Translations under genes and position numbers: made by a program
Assembly (NCBI GenBank): GCA_947475875.1
Contig: CANJME010000016.1
Coordinates: 17,878 to 81,877, forward strand
Reading direction: 5' to 3'
Source of the DNA: Caulobacteraceae bacterium
GTDB taxonomy: Bacteria > Pseudomonadota > Alphaproteobacteria > Caulobacterales > Caulobacteraceae
Length of the DNA stretch: 64,000 bases
The notes under the pieces: generated by a model
Seen by the model: only the letters and a program-made list of their open reading frames with translations
What the model was told of the DNA's origin: nothing
The model's database searches: none
Shown here: positions 17,532-25,515 of the stretch, piece by piece
How the letters are laid out: the number at the start of each line of letters is the position of its first letter
Position numbering within the stretch: the stretch's first letter is position 1

Positions 17532-18499
17532 GGCCGCATGCCCGGGGCGAGAATGATCTTCGCGCCCCGCCTCAGGAACCGCAGGTTTTCTTCCTTCGCC
17601 TTGCTGCGTTGCTCACCCATGTAGTCGTCGTAGACGCTGTTCTTGACGGTCTCGAAGTCCTTGAAGACCGGCGGGCGGCGTATCTCCATAATCAACACGT
17701 GCACGCCGTCGCTCTCGGAGATGGGGCTGGAAAACGTCCCGTCGTTCATCGCCGCGGCGATCGGATAAAGCTTGGGTCCCAGTTTGATCTTGGCGGCGAA
17801 GTCCGGCTCGGTGCCGCTTACCCGGCCGGAGTCGACCAGGCCGTAGTGTTGTTTGACGTAGTCGCGGGGCGCGCCGGCCTTGAGCTCATAGGCCGCCTGG
17901 GCCGCGTCGGCCATCGCCTGGGTCTCGGTCTGGGCGGCGTATTCATAGCTTCCCCAGCGCAGCAAGAGGTCAGTCAGCTGCATGCTGCCGTCGGTATCGA
18001 ACCGCTCGCGATGGGCCATGAAATGCGCCCGCAGCACATCGTCATCGGGCGATGCCGCCCTCGACTGCGCCGAGGTCAGGGCCCCCACGCTGTCGTGCAG
18101 GGCAGTGCGAACATTGGTGTCCTGTTCGGGCAGGTCGAGCGCCAGCGCCCGCTGAACGATCAGTTCCTGGTCGATCATCTCGTTCAGGAACTCCAGGCGC
18201 TGGGCCTTGGTGATCTGAACGTAGGGCACGCCGTACTTCTGTTCGATCTCGAGCAGATAGTCGCTCTCGAGCACGGGCTCGCCGTTGACGAGGGCGACGA
18301 CGCCGGGCGGGACCGTGGTCACCTCCACGCTGGCCGGTCTGAACAGGCCGAACGCGGCCATGGTGAGGCCGGCGAGGCCGGCGATGATCGCCAGCGCCAG
18401 CGGACGCACAGGCTGGCGCACCACCAGGGCCATCGCCCGGCTGATCAGGCCGGCCCGCACAGGCTGCGGGCTCTTATCGCTCGGAGGCGGTTTGGACAT
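17528..18499 (-). CDS. PpiC/SurA-like membrane-anchored peptidyl-prolyl isomerase homologue
   Basis: A 323-residue periplasm-facing protein with one N-terminal membrane helix (PLALAIIAGLAGLTMAAFGLF). A SurA-N-like chaperone region follows (VALVNGEPVLESDYLLEIEQKYG, RLEFLNEMIDQELIVQRALALDL). The C-terminal part resembles a parvulin domain (SPISESDGVHVLIMEIRRPP, SVYDDYMGEQR) but is poorly conserved, so it may be a chaperone rather than an active isomerase. It overlaps the cytochrome gene by 26 bp and the HupE-like gene by 4 bp. Confidence 0.78.
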   Translation of the reverse strand: MSKPPPSDKSPQPVRAGLISRAMALVVRQPVRPLALAIIAGLAGLTMAAFGLFRPASVEVTTVPPGVVALVNGEPVLESDYLLEIEQKYGVPYVQITKAQRLEFLNEMIDQELIVQRALALDLPEQDTNVRTALHDSVGALTSAQSRAASPDDDVLRAHFMAHRERFDTDGSMQLTDLLLRWGSYEYAAQTETQAMADAAQAAYELKAGAPRDYVKQHYGLVDSGRVSGTEPDFAAKIKLGPKLYPIAAAMNDGTFSSPISESDGVHVLIMEIRRPPVFKDFETVKNSVYDDYMGEQRSKAKEENLRFLRRGAKIILAPGMRP

Positions 18500-19220
18500 A
18501 GACGGCCAGGGCTCGAATTTGGGTCAGGGACAACTTGCCGATGAAGGCCGGCATGATGCCGTGCCGTCCATAATAGATCGACTCGTAGAGACTTTCGGGA
18601 TCGCCGCCATAGTCCCAGGTGTTGGCGGTGAAATCGGTGGCGCCGTAATCGATATTGCCGCGCCCGTCGCCGGAATGGCAGTCATCGCACAGCGCCCGGA
18701 AATAGAGCTCGCGGCCCAGCGAGGCGGCCTCCGGATCGGCCGGGCGGCCACTCAGCCGGATGATGTATTGCACAAGGTTCCGGATCTCGGTCTGGCTCAG
18801 CTGGCCGCGCAGGCCATAGGCGCGCATCTCGGCGAGATCCATGGACTTCTGGTGGCCCGAGCGCACGCCGTAGAGGATGTCCCGCTCGAGACGGAAGACG
18901 CCGTCGCCATAGAGCCAGACCTTGTCCGTCAGGTTCGGCGTGCCGCTGCCCTGGCGCCCTTTAAGATCCTCGCCATGACATTCGGCGCAGTGCTTGGTGA
19001 AGAGTGGCCTTGCTTGCCGGGCGGCAAACCTGACGAGCTCGGGGCGCCTGACAACCTCTTCGCGCGATGCCGTCATGAGACCGGTTTCCATCCGCACCTG
19101 GTTGGTCCTCCAGGCTGCGAAACCGGCAATCCCGACAACGCACAGAGCGATGACGAGCGCCCAGCCGCGCCGGGCTCTTAGCCAGGCTGCAACAGATCGG
19201 AAGGGGCTGGTCGTCGGCAT
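18474..19220 (-). CDS. Membrane-anchored dihaem cytochrome c
   Basis: A 248-residue cytochrome with one N-terminal helix (ALVIALCVVGIAGFAAW) and two class I haem domains: CAECHGEDLKG (Cys78, Cys81, His82) and CDDCHSGDGRG (Cys178, Cys181, His182), with candidate Met ligands at SGHQKSMD and GRHGIMPAF. The arrangement resembles the CcoP/FixP subunit of cbb3 oxidase, but no oxidase genes are present. ATG 19220 is chosen; the frame is open to 19283. Probably an electron-transfer or sensing partner for the surrounding envelope proteins. Confidence 0.87.
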   Translation of the reverse strand: MPTTSPFRSVAAWLRARRGWALVIALCVVGIAGFAAWRTNQVRMETGLMTASREEVVRRPELVRFAARQARPLFTKHCAECHGEDLKGRQGSGTPNLTDKVWLYGDGVFRLERDILYGVRSGHQKSMDLAEMRAYGLRGQLSQTEIRNLVQYIIRLSGRPADPEAASLGRELYFRALCDDCHSGDGRGNIDYGATDFTANTWDYGGDPESLYESIYYGRHGIMPAFIGKLSLTQIRALAVYVQTASER

Positions 19221-19325
19221 CGGGCCTTTCACGAGAGAAGTCGTCCTCCCCCGCCGCATCGCTACGGCCCACCCTTTGGTCAAGGAAAATAGGCGGGAGG
19301 GCCCATCTATTTCCGGATAGGAATT

Positions 19326-20069
19326 CTACGCCCGGCGCTTGGCGGCCATCTCGCTTATGGTCCCGAAGATGACGCCCAGCGAGACCCACAACACGGTCTG
19401 GATGCCCAAGGAGGCGGCGCGGAAATCCCACATGGTGGTGGCGCTGAAATCGGCCGGGGTTTCGACAATAGTCGGCAGCAACTGGATGGCGGCCACGATG
19501 ACGACCAGATAGACGCCCGCGGCGGCGAGCGTTCCATTCCAAGAGCCCATGTTGGCGACCAGCCGCTTGCGCAGCAGCAGGCCGACCAGGGTGGCGGCCA
19601 CCGATATGGCCATCAGCAGGAAGTAGGTGCCCGTCCGCAGCGCGACGGTGTCGTCATTGGTGCTGGCCGGCGGGCTGGGCGGGTACTTGATTCCCGGAAC
19701 GACATAGAGGGTGACAAGGCAGATCACGGCCAGACTGACCGCCGTCGCGCCCGGCCCCATGGCCCCCATCCGCCCGTTGCCGAAGGCGAACAGAACGCCG
19801 AACAGGACCCCCATACCCGCGCCGATGACGATGGTGCCGGTGGCAAGACCGAGCGTCTGTTGTGTGTCGCGGCTAACGAGCTCCGGCTCCTCCGCGGCCG
19901 GCGGATTGCCCGCGGCGACCGAGGTGGCCTCTTCCTTGGCCCCCATCTGCTCTTCATAGGCGATGGCCTGGTTGACCGAAGGCTCGCCGAAGACGTTCGC
20001 GAAGGCGAAGGCGAGGACACCGGCGAGAATGCCGGCGATCAGCCCGCGGATGATGAATTTTGCAACCAT
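19326..20069 (-). CDS. cbtA: CbtA family protein (predicted cobalt transporter subunit)
   Basis: A 247-residue protein with about five to six membrane helices, opening with FIIRGLIAGILAGVLAFAFANVFGEPSVNQAIAYEEQ, the CbtA signature. Later segments are GLATGTIVIGAGMGVLFGVLFAF and TYFLLMAISVAATLVGLLL. CbtA and CbtB usually occur together and are predicted to import cobalt; biochemical proof is limited. The gene follows cbtB by 58 bp and precedes the dihaem cytochrome. Confidence 0.88.
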   Translation of the reverse strand: MVAKFIIRGLIAGILAGVLAFAFANVFGEPSVNQAIAYEEQMGAKEEATSVAAGNPPAAEEPELVSRDTQQTLGLATGTIVIGAGMGVLFGVLFAFGNGRMGAMGPGATAVSLAVICLVTLYVVPGIKYPPSPPASTNDDTVALRTGTYFLLMAISVAATLVGLLLRKRLVANMGSWNGTLAAAGVYLVVIVAAIQLLPTIVETPADFSATTMWDFRAASLGIQTVLWVSLGVIFGTISEMAAKRRA

Positions 20070-20127
20070 GGAGTCCTCCCCGACTCTGCGGTTTGGCGAC
20101 GGCTTCCTGCCGCCGCATCAGGGGTGT

Positions 20128-20340
20128 TTAGTGGCAGGGGAACCCGAGCAGGTGGCGCGCGTCGTGCAGCCACTCGTGGATTCCGGCGCCCTGGATCAGG
20201 GACGTCGCGCCCTGTTCGGCGCCGACAAAATAATAGGCCAAAGCGACCAGCACGCCGCCGAGAATCGCCCAAGGCACGATCTTGCTGACGGGAATCGCCT
20301 CTGGTGCGGCGATGACTTCTTCTCTCGCGCCTGCGGCCAT
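20128..20340 (-). CDS. cbtB: CbtB family protein (predicted cobalt transporter subunit)
   Basis: A 70-residue single-helix protein (KIVPWAILGGVLVALAYYFVG) with the CbtB C-terminal histidine signature HEWLHDARHLLGFPCH (His55, 59, 63, 70). ATG 20340 has a strong GAGGAG site upstream. It is the first gene of the leftward cbt-cytochrome-ppi-hupE run. No cobalamin riboswitch is present in its 180 bp upstream region, unlike many cbtAB operons; instead it carries the motif shared with SPFH-3. Confidence 0.9.
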   Translation of the reverse strand: MAAGAREEVIAAPEAIPVSKIVPWAILGGVLVALAYYFVGAEQGATSLIQGAGIHEWLHDARHLLGFPCH

Positions 20341-20382
20341 GAACTGTTTCTCCTCACCTTGGCGGCGCAAAGCCGCTGACTT

Positions 20383-20410
20383 TATTACGCACGGGACTCT
20401 GCGTTCCCTC
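20383..20410 (-). promoter_or_regulatory. Shared promoter-like motif upstream of cbtB
   Basis: Leftward reading gives GAGGGAA, ten bases, CGTGCGTAATA, the same as at 16200-16227, ending 43 nt before the cbtB ATG. The ten spacer bases differ between the two sites, so conservation is limited to the two boxes, as expected for a promoter. Confidence 0.55.
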
Positions 20411-20553
20411 GGCGGTGGATGAAAAAAGAGGAGGGGAAGCTCCGTCTGCAGTCATCCTTAACCGTCCGTCCTTTGTCGTTAGTCCGTTGACTAGTCAATA
20501 AACGAGCTTAGTTGCGGGTTCCGGCGGCCATGGGGCCGCTGCAAGGCGCTTTC

Positions 20554-21165
20554 ATGACCCCGCGCATCACGCTGATCAGCACCGCGACCACCAAAGCCCT
20601 GCGCGCGGCGACCTTCGGCGGTGACGGGCCGCTGGATGAACAGGGCCGCGCGGCGGCCGAACGCCTGGCTGGATCCCTGGGCGAGGTGGACCAGTGCTGG
20701 ATCAGCCCGGCGCAGAGCGCGCGGGAAACGGCGGACTTGCTGGGTCTGAAGGGCATGGTTGACGATGCCCTGCACGACTGCGACTTCGGGCGCTGGAAGG
20801 GCCTGACCTTCAAACAGGTGGTGCTGAAAGAGCCGCTCAAGCTGGCGGCTTGGATGAGCAATCCCGGCCAGGCGCCGCACGGCGGCGAGACGGTGGAACA
20901 GCTGATTTCGCGCGTGGCGGGCTGGCTTTCCTTGCGGGGCGCGGCCAGGGGTCACACTGTGGCGGTGACCCATCCGGCGGTGATCCGCGCGGCGATCGTG
21001 CATGTGATTGAGGCCGGTCCCCAGAGTTTCTGGCGCATCGATGTCGTTCCCTTAGCCAGGGCTGACCTTCGAACCAACGGTAAACGCTGGGTGCTGCGCT
21101 CCCTCGGGGCCATGACTGCGGATGATGGTGTGGGTTCGGTGGAGGCCCAGGCGGCCGAGCTGTGA
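20554..21165 (+). CDS. Histidine-phosphatase-fold protein lacking the catalytic RHG motif
   Basis: A 203-residue protein of the phosphoglycerate-mutase-like superfamily: ITLISTATTKALRAATFGG, WISPAQSARETADLLG, DFGRWKGLTF, GGETVEQLISRV and AVTHPAVIRAAI. Active members have RHG after the first strand; here it is STA (residues 9-11), and the arginine of the SPxxR segment is a serine. The second histidine (about 140) and the GE glutamate remain. ATG 20554 is preferred over TTG 20512 or ATG 20530. Divergent from cbtB. A histidine phosphatase often accompanies cbtAB, so a cobalt or corrinoid link is possible. Confidence 0.7.
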   Translation: MTPRITLISTATTKALRAATFGGDGPLDEQGRAAAERLAGSLGEVDQCWISPAQSARETADLLGLKGMVDDALHDCDFGRWKGLTFKQVVLKEPLKLAAWMSNPGQAPHGGETVEQLISRVAGWLSLRGAARGHTVAVTHPAVIRAAIVHVIEAGPQSFWRIDVVPLARADLRTNGKRWVLRSLGAMTADDGVGSVEAQAAEL

Positions 21166-21244
21166 GGGGCCTTGCGCCCTGGCGCGTTTTAGGTCAGGCG
21201 AACCAAGGGTTTAGGCGGGGGATGTCCCTCGCCGGGAAAGACTG

Positions 21245-23092
21245 ATGGAACGGGAAGACAAGGCCTTCGCCCTCTTCGGCGCCATGGTGGTCCTGGCGCT
21301 GCTGATCATGGGCGCGATCAATCTCTACGCCGCTCGCGGCACCGGCTCCGATATCAGCCGCATCGCTTATTCTCAATTCCTCGACGCGGTCGACCAGGAC
21401 CGCGTGACGACGGTGGAGATCGAGGGCGACAAGCTCGGTGGCATCATGCGGGAAGGGGACAAGTCCGTCCGTTTCCGCACCATCACGCCTCAGGATCCGG
21501 GCCTCGTGTCGCGGCTGCACGCCCACCACGTCAAGATCACCGCCGACGCCGCCCCGCCGACCGTGCCTTCCGTGCCGAGCCTGCTAGGCCTTGTTTTGCC
21601 TGTCGTTTTCATTGTCGGCCTGCTGGTCGCGATCACGGTCTATGCCTGGCGGCGGATACCTGGCGCGAGCGCCAGCAACACCCTGGCCAAATCCCGGGCC
21701 CGCAAGCTCGCGGAACGAAAATCAGGCGTTACCTTCGCCGATGTGGCCGGGGTCGACGAGGCGCGCGAGAGCCTGCAGGAGATTGTCGATTTTCTGAAGG
21801 ACCCTTCGAAATTTCAGGCGCTCGGCGGCCGCATACCGCGCGGCGTGCTGCTGGTGGGACCGCCCGGAACCGGCAAAACCCTGCTGGCCCGGGCCATCGC
21901 CGGCGAGGCCGATGTGCCGTTCTTCACCATATCGGGTTCGGATTTCGTCGAGATGTTTGTGGGCGTCGGCGCCTCCCGCGTCCGCGCCATGTTCGATCAG
22001 GCCAAGAAGGCGGCGCCCTGCATCATCTTCATGGATGAGATCGACGCGGTGGGCAGAAAGCGCGGCGCGGGCCTGGGCGCTGGCAGTGACGAACGTGAGC
22101 AGACCCTCAACCAGCTGCTGGTCGAGATGGACGGGTTTGAGTCAGACCAGAGCGTCATCCTGATCGCCGCCACCAACCGCCCGGACATTCTCGATCCCGC
22201 ACTGCTTCGGCCTGGCCGTTTCGACCGCGAGATCGTCGTCAACAATCCCGATGTGCTCGGCCGCGAGCAGATCCTCGCCGTGCATGTGCGCAAGACGCCG
22301 CTGGCCGCCGATGTCGATCTCAAGGTGCTGGCGCAGCGCACTTCGGGCTTTTCCGGCGCCGATCTGATGAACCTCGTCAATGAGGCGGCCCTGCTGGCCG
22401 TGCGCCGCGAGCGCACCGACATCGGCATGCGCGAATTTGAGGACGCCCGGGACACCGTCACCATGGGCGCCGAGCGCCGCACTCACGTGATGACCGAGGA
22501 TGAGCGCCGGCTCACCGCCTATCGCGAGGGCGGTCGGGCGATCGTCGCCCTGCACGCGCCGGCGGCCGATCCCGTGCACAAGGTCACCATCGTCACCCGC
22601 GGACGCACCGGCGGCCAGGTCAAGCAGTCGCCAGAGGAGGACCGCCGCTTCCAGACGCTGCAGCAGGTCACCTCGCAGCTCGCCATCCTGATGGCAGGAC
22701 GGGCGGCAGAAGAGCTTCGCTTCGGGCGCGATCAGATCACTTCAGGCGCGGCCGGCGATATCGACGAAGCCACCAAGCTTGCCCGCACGATGGTGACCCG
22801 CTGGGGCCTTTCCGAGGCGTTGGGCGCGGTGGCCTACGGCGAAAATCAGGACGAGGTGTTCCTGGGCGCGTCAGTCTCGCGTCAGCAGAATATCTCTGAG
22901 GAAACGGCTCGGGCCATCGACGCCGAAGTGCGCCGCCTGCTCGACGCGGCACTCGATCAGGCCAGGGCCATCCTCACCCGGCAGCGGGCGGACCTCGATC
23001 TGCTGGCCCAGGCGCTGTTGCGGGAAGAAACCCTGACGGGCGAGGAAATTCGAAGCCTGCTGGCCGCACGGGCCAAGCCCCGGAGAGCATGA
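21245..23092 (+). CDS. FtsH-family AAA+ protein with destroyed zinc-protease motif
   Basis: A 615-residue FtsH homologue with two membrane helices (about 8-29 and 113-137), periplasmic loop, Walker A GPPGTGKT (205-212), Walker [11 protein letters not shown] (260-269), pore-loop [11 protein letters not shown] and second-region-of-homology [20 protein letters not shown]. In the protease domain the expected HEAGH is REGGR (427-431; bases 22523-22537): both zinc-binding histidines are arginines. The third ligand region [10 protein letters not shown] is kept. The ATPase should work but proteolysis should not. It is followed one base later by the DUF305 gene. Likely a membrane protein remodeller or a regulator of genuine FtsH. 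Confidence 0.93.
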   Translation: MEREDKAFALFGAMVVLALLIMGAINLYAARGTGSDISRIAYSQFLDAVDQDRVTTVEIEGDKLGGIMREGDKSVRFRTITPQDPGLVSRLHAHHVKITADAAPPTVPSVPSLLGLVLPVVFIVGLLVAITVYAWRRIPGASASNTLAKSRARKLAERKSGVTFADVAGVDEARESLQEIVDFLKDPSKFQALGGRIPRGVLLVGPPGTGKTLLARAIAGEADVPFFTISGSDFVEMFVGVGASRVRAMFDQAKKAAPCIIFMDEIDAVGRKRGAGLGAGSDEREQTLNQLLVEMDGFESDQSVILIAATNRPDILDPALLRPGRFDREIVVNNPDVLGREQILAVHVRKTPLAADVDLKVLAQRTSGFSGADLMNLVNEAALLAVRRERTDIGMREFEDARDTVTMGAERRTHVMTEDERRLTAYREGGRAIVALHAPAADPVHKVTIVTRGRTGGQVKQSPEEDRRFQTLQQVTSQLAILMAGRAAEELRFGRDQITSGAAGDIDEATKLARTMVTRWGLSEALGAVAYGENQDEVFLGASVSRQQNISEETARAIDAEVRRLLDAALDQARAILTRQRADLDLLAQALLREETLTGEEIRSLLAARAKPRRA

Positions 23093-23093
23093 C

Positions 23094-23741
23094 ATGAAGG
23101 CCATCGTCGTCGCGGTCGGAATTCTGATCGTGCTGCTGGGCGGGGCGCTGGTTTTACGCAGCATGGTCTATTCGCCGGCCGCCATCGGCGCCCAACGTGA
23201 TCTGGCGGCCGCCAACGATCGCATGATGGCCGCCATGAGCGACAAGGCGGTGGTCTATCTGGGCGATCCCGACGTCGACTTCGTCAATCTGATGATCCCG
23301 CACCATCAGGGCGCGGTCGACATGGCCAGGATCGAGCTGAAATACGGGACGGACCCCAAGGTCCGAGATCTGGCTTCTCGGATCGAAGCGGCCCAGCAGC
23401 CGCAGATCGATCAGATGCACAGATGGCGACTTAATCACACGGTGACGCGTTCGGCCGATGAAGCGGCGGCCAGGCTGGCGCTTACGGCCGCCAACGACCA
23501 CATGATGAAGGACATGCATCACGGGCCACAGGCGAGCAGCGCCCCGCCCGGCAAGCCCGACCATCAGTTCCTGGACATGATGTCACCGCACCACCAGGGC
23601 GCCGTCGAAATGGGCGAGGCCGAACTCAAATACGGCACGGATCCGGAAATCCGCGCGCTGGCCCAGGCGATCAATGAGGTCCAGCGGCGCGAGATCGCCG
23701 AAATGGCCAAACTCTCCGGCGGCTCCGGCCACCATCACTGA
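23094..23741 (+). CDS. Membrane-anchored tandem DUF305 protein
   Basis: A 215-residue protein with an N-terminal membrane anchor or uncleaved signal (IVVAVGILIVLLGGALVL). It contains two DUF305 units: DVDFVNLMIPHHQGAVDMARIELKYGTDP and DHQFLDMMSPHHQGAVEMGEAELKYGTDP, an internal duplication. DUF305 proteins such as CopM are periplasmic, Met/His-rich and copper-linked. Further histidines and methionines (NDHMMKDMHHG, terminal HHH) support metal binding. One base separates it from the FtsH-like gene, so the two are one operon. Confidence 0.88.
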   Translation: MKAIVVAVGILIVLLGGALVLRSMVYSPAAIGAQRDLAAANDRMMAAMSDKAVVYLGDPDVDFVNLMIPHHQGAVDMARIELKYGTDPKVRDLASRIEAAQQPQIDQMHRWRLNHTVTRSADEAAARLALTAANDHMMKDMHHGPQASSAPPGKPDHQFLDMMSPHHQGAVEMGEAELKYGTDPEIRALAQAINEVQRREIAEMAKLSGGSGHHH

Positions 23742-23744
23742 ACC

Positions 23745-24536
23745 CTAGGCCGCGAGCGCCTGGCTCCGTTCGGCCGAAAAGGACTGCCGGATGAGCCGGC
23801 CCTGTCCAAAGATGCTCATGAAAGCAATGTCGGCGGCGTCACGCCCGGTCGCCACCCGCACCAGACCGGTCAGTGGCGCTTTGCCGCTGGGGTCGATCAG
23901 CCGCCAGCTGTCTTGCAGGTAAAGTTCGGCCACCGCATGCATGTCGGGCGGGTCGAGGTCGCAGGCGTAGGCGCTGACCGCGCGCGCCGGAATGCCCACG
24001 GCGCGCAGCAGGGTAATGGCCAGATGGGTGAAATCGCGGCACACGCCGGCTCGGTCGACGAAGGTATCCAGCGCGGTTGTCTGGCTGTCGCTGACGCCGA
24101 GCCGGTAGTCCACCTCGCGGGCGATCCAGGCCAGGATCGCGGCGGCGGCGTCGCCCCCGCGCAAGGCCCCGAATTCGCGGGCGACGAAAGGATGGAACCG
24201 GCCCATCGGGCAATAGGGACTGGCATTGAGATAGGGCAGCGCCTCGGCGGGAAGTTCGTGCATGGCGTTCTGGCGAAGGCCCGCCAGGACGCCGACCGTC
24301 TCAGAGCGTTCGATTTCCACCTCGTAACGGATTTCGACCAGCCCCTGGGCGGCGAACATCACCCGCCTTTCGCCGGTAAAGGCGTCGTCCTTGCGGTAAA
24401 GTTCGATCGCCGGCGAGATGTGGAATCGTTCGCGCATGATCGTCTGGGCCGGCGTGCGAGCAGCCTCGATGAGCAGCAGGACTTCGCTGGCGACATCGAA
24501 CTGATAGGCCAGATCTGCCTGGGCGTGGATGCGCAT
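23745..24536 (-). CDS. Transglutaminase-like cysteine-protease-fold protein
   Basis: A 263-residue protein with the transglutaminase-core triad: Cys in DRAGVCRDFTHLAI, His in MHAVAELYL and Asp in WRLIDPSG. The N-terminal part (YRKDDAFTGERRVMFAAQGLVEIRYEVEIERSE) is the beta-sandwich domain often paired with it. No signal peptide is apparent. ATG 24536 begins MRIHAQADLAY, a typical family start; the frame continues open to 24611. Convergent with the DUF305 gene, three bases apart. Confidence 0.88.
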   Translation of the reverse strand: MRIHAQADLAYQFDVASEVLLLIEAARTPAQTIMRERFHISPAIELYRKDDAFTGERRVMFAAQGLVEIRYEVEIERSETVGVLAGLRQNAMHELPAEALPYLNASPYCPMGRFHPFVAREFGALRGGDAAAAILAWIAREVDYRLGVSDSQTTALDTFVDRAGVCRDFTHLAITLLRAVGIPARAVSAYACDLDPPDMHAVAELYLQDSWRLIDPSGKAPLTGLVRVATGRDAADIAFMSIFGQGRLIRQSFSAERSQALAA

Positions 24537-24587
24537 GATGGTTGAGCCTTTCGTGGTCACAACGCGCGCCGCCGAAGGCCGTTGCCG

Positions 24588-24622
24588 GAAAAGAAAAACC
24601 CCTCTCCACATGGGAGAGGGGT
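24588..24622 (-). terminator. Rho-independent terminator for the membrane-protein pair
   Basis: On the minus strand a nine-base stem (GACCCCTCTCCC, ATGT loop, GGAGAGGGG) is followed directly by TTTTTCTTTT. It lies 28 bases after the stop of the 24650-25513 gene. Confidence 0.8.
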
Positions 24623-24649
24623 CTTGGATATCTCCCGAGGGAGGCGGGT

Positions 24650-25513
24650 TTAGCTCAGGCCGATCCAGCGCCCGGCAGCGCCCACCGTCACCCAGGCGAT
24701 GATGGTGGCGTAAGCGATCAGGCGAGAGAAGTTGTTGGAGCCCGGGGCCGCCGCCGTGCCGAAGATGTTCAGCAGGGACAGACCAAAGACCAGCAGGCCC
24801 GAGAGGTACATGAAGACCCGGTTCACGAGCATGTATTTCTCGTTCTCCACCGGGATCACAACGTGGGTCATGACCTGCCAGGCGATCACCAGGACGAGGA
24901 GCGCGATGAGATAGAGATTGCGCATCTTGCCCTGCAGGGTCACCAGCAGGATCAGGGCGGCGGCCCAGATCATGTGGAAGAAGCCAACATTCGCCGTCGC
25001 ACGGACGGCAAAGATGGTCAGGGCGAGGATCAGCAACGCCACGCCAATCGCCCCTCCGATCCGGTTGCCGGTCGTGGCGACGCCGTCCCGTTTGGCGACC
25101 GGGACCATGACGAAGTAGCTGAAGGTCAGGCCAGCGACCATGGCGATCATCTTCGAGGTGAAGATCTCACTGCTGTAGAGCTTGCCGGAGTTGCCGACGC
25201 CCATCATCAGGCCGGTGCCGATCGCCAACAGCGCGCCAATGTGCAGGAACCAGCGGGTGTTCTTGTCGACCACCGCGATGGATTCCTCCTTGATGCCCAG
25301 GCCCATCATCCGCATGCCGGTGAGGATCACATAGGATCCGATCAGGAACATGCCGATGAAATGGAAGATTTCGATCTGGGCGAAATTATTGTTGGTGAAC
25401 TTGCCCAGGTCCGTGTTCTTCAGGCCGTCAACCCATTCCTTCACGCCGTCGATATGGCCGAAGATCTGGTCCGGCGCGCCGGGCAGCATTTTTCCGATTT
25501 GTGCGAGGTACAT
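24650..25513 (-). CDS. Polytopic membrane protein, unknown function
   Basis: A 287-residue protein with about seven predicted membrane helices (IEIFHFIGMFLIGSYVILTGM, WFLHIGALLAIGTGLMMGVG, MIAMVAGLTFSYFVMVPVA, GFFHMIWAAALILLVTL, NLYLIALLVLVIAWQVMTHVV, MYLSGLLVFGLSLL). Several histidines sit in helices, which would suit b-haem or metal binding, but this is only a suggestion. It is the downstream partner of 25516-26274, two bases apart, and ends before a clear terminator. Confidence 0.7.
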   Translation of the reverse strand: MYLAQIGKMLPGAPDQIFGHIDGVKEWVDGLKNTDLGKFTNNNFAQIEIFHFIGMFLIGSYVILTGMRMMGLGIKEESIAVVDKNTRWFLHIGALLAIGTGLMMGVGNSGKLYSSEIFTSKMIAMVAGLTFSYFVMVPVAKRDGVATTGNRIGGAIGVALLILALTIFAVRATANVGFFHMIWAAALILLVTLQGKMRNLYLIALLVLVIAWQVMTHVVIPVENEKYMLVNRVFMYLSGLLVFGLSLLNIFGTAAAPGSNNFSRLIAYATIIAWVTVGAAGRWIGLS

Positions 25514-25515
25514 GG

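Noticed and set aside
10035..23741. Similarity of the FtsH-containing locus to the transmissible locus of stress tolerance (heat-resistance island)
   Set aside because: That island carries ClpK, small heat-shock proteins, YfdX, HdeD and KefB-type genes; none is present here.
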